Notes under the pieces: model-generated
Told to the model about the DNA's origin: nothing
Database searches by the model: none
Seen by the model: only the letters and a program-made list of their open reading frames with translations
In this document: positions 14,236 to 14,256 of the stretch, piece after piece
Layout: each line of letters begins with the position of its first letter
Numbering within the stretch: position 1 is the first letter of the stretch
Source of the DNA: an uncultured Lachnospiraceae bacterium
Lineage (GTDB): Bacteria > Bacillota_A > Clostridia > Lachnospirales > Lachnospiraceae
Assembly: GCA_910585855.1 (NCBI GenBank)
Contig: CAJUGZ010000087.1
Location: 1-14,256, forward strand
Direction: 5' to 3'
Length of the DNA stretch: 14,256 bases
Made by a program: the position numbers and the translations under genes

Positions 14236-14256
14236 AGAAAAAGTTCTGGATAAAAT
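14206..14256. mobile_element. Probable end of an inserted element in asnB, window edge
   Basis: Sequence from about 14206 no longer matches the asparagine synthase frame. It starts with TTACAGT (14206-14212), repeated in inverted form as ACTGTAA (14229-14235) around a run of seven C. A 7-bp inverted pair exactly at the junction fits the terminal region of an insertion sequence, but the element leaves the window and I cannot assign a family. Confidence 0.4.

Noticed and set aside
1..14256. CRISPR array, tRNA or rRNA genes, antiphage defence system
   Set aside because: No regularly spaced repeats, tRNA cloverleaf or rRNA-like stretch was seen. The NADAR gene stands alone without recognisable defence partners.

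Overview
The window looks like chromosomal DNA from a motile, low-GC Gram-positive gut anaerobe of the Lachnospiraceae (Roseburia/Eubacterium-like). The grounds are AT-rich sequence, strong AGGAGG ribosome binding sites, a flagellin with the typical Clostridia D0/D1 ends, a CsrA-type regulator beside it, and a run of flagellin-modification genes of the kind seen in this family. The species cannot be fixed from the sequence alone.

Left part (1-2500): two housekeeping-type genes, each with its own promoter-like sequence. One is a NADAR/YbiA-family protein. The other is a fused two-domain PPK2 polyphosphate kinase (polyphosphate:AMP phosphotransferase type), followed by an intrinsic terminator. 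A gene-free stretch of about 560 bp follows (2430-2987), holding a second terminator-like hairpin, an orphan Shine-Dalgarno and the left half of a switch.

Switch region (2842-3648): a small tyrosine recombinase gene lies between two 30-bp inverted repeats, each itself a dyad with a dif-like 11-6-11 layout. Inside the segment, next to the left repeat, is a near-consensus SigD (sigma-28) flagellar promoter on the minus strand. As drawn it fires leftward, away from the flagellar genes. Inverting the segment would place it about 100 bp upstream of csrA, pointing at csrA-fliC. The simplest reading is a self-contained phase switch for a csrA-flagellin operon, captured here in the apparent OFF orientation. 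The fliC leader adds a second control layer: a GGA-loop hairpin and an AUGGAGG Shine-Dalgarno, both plausible CsrA sites, as in the Bacillus hag leader.

Right part (5731-14256): a co-directional, partly overlapping gene run directly downstream of fliC. It contains a family-2 glycosyltransferase (split by an apparent frameshift), a CDP-glycerol glycerophosphotransferase-like protein, an unknown beta-rich protein, two tandem radical SAM genes with Rossmann-like N-termini (the first decayed), a small unknown protein, and an asparagine synthase whose C-terminal half is replaced at the window edge by unrelated sequence. I infer a flagellin glycan synthesis and decoration locus. AT content and AGA/ATA codon use rise visibly from about 8.0 kb on, and three genes are damaged, which suggests a recently acquired or rapidly evolving accessory locus.
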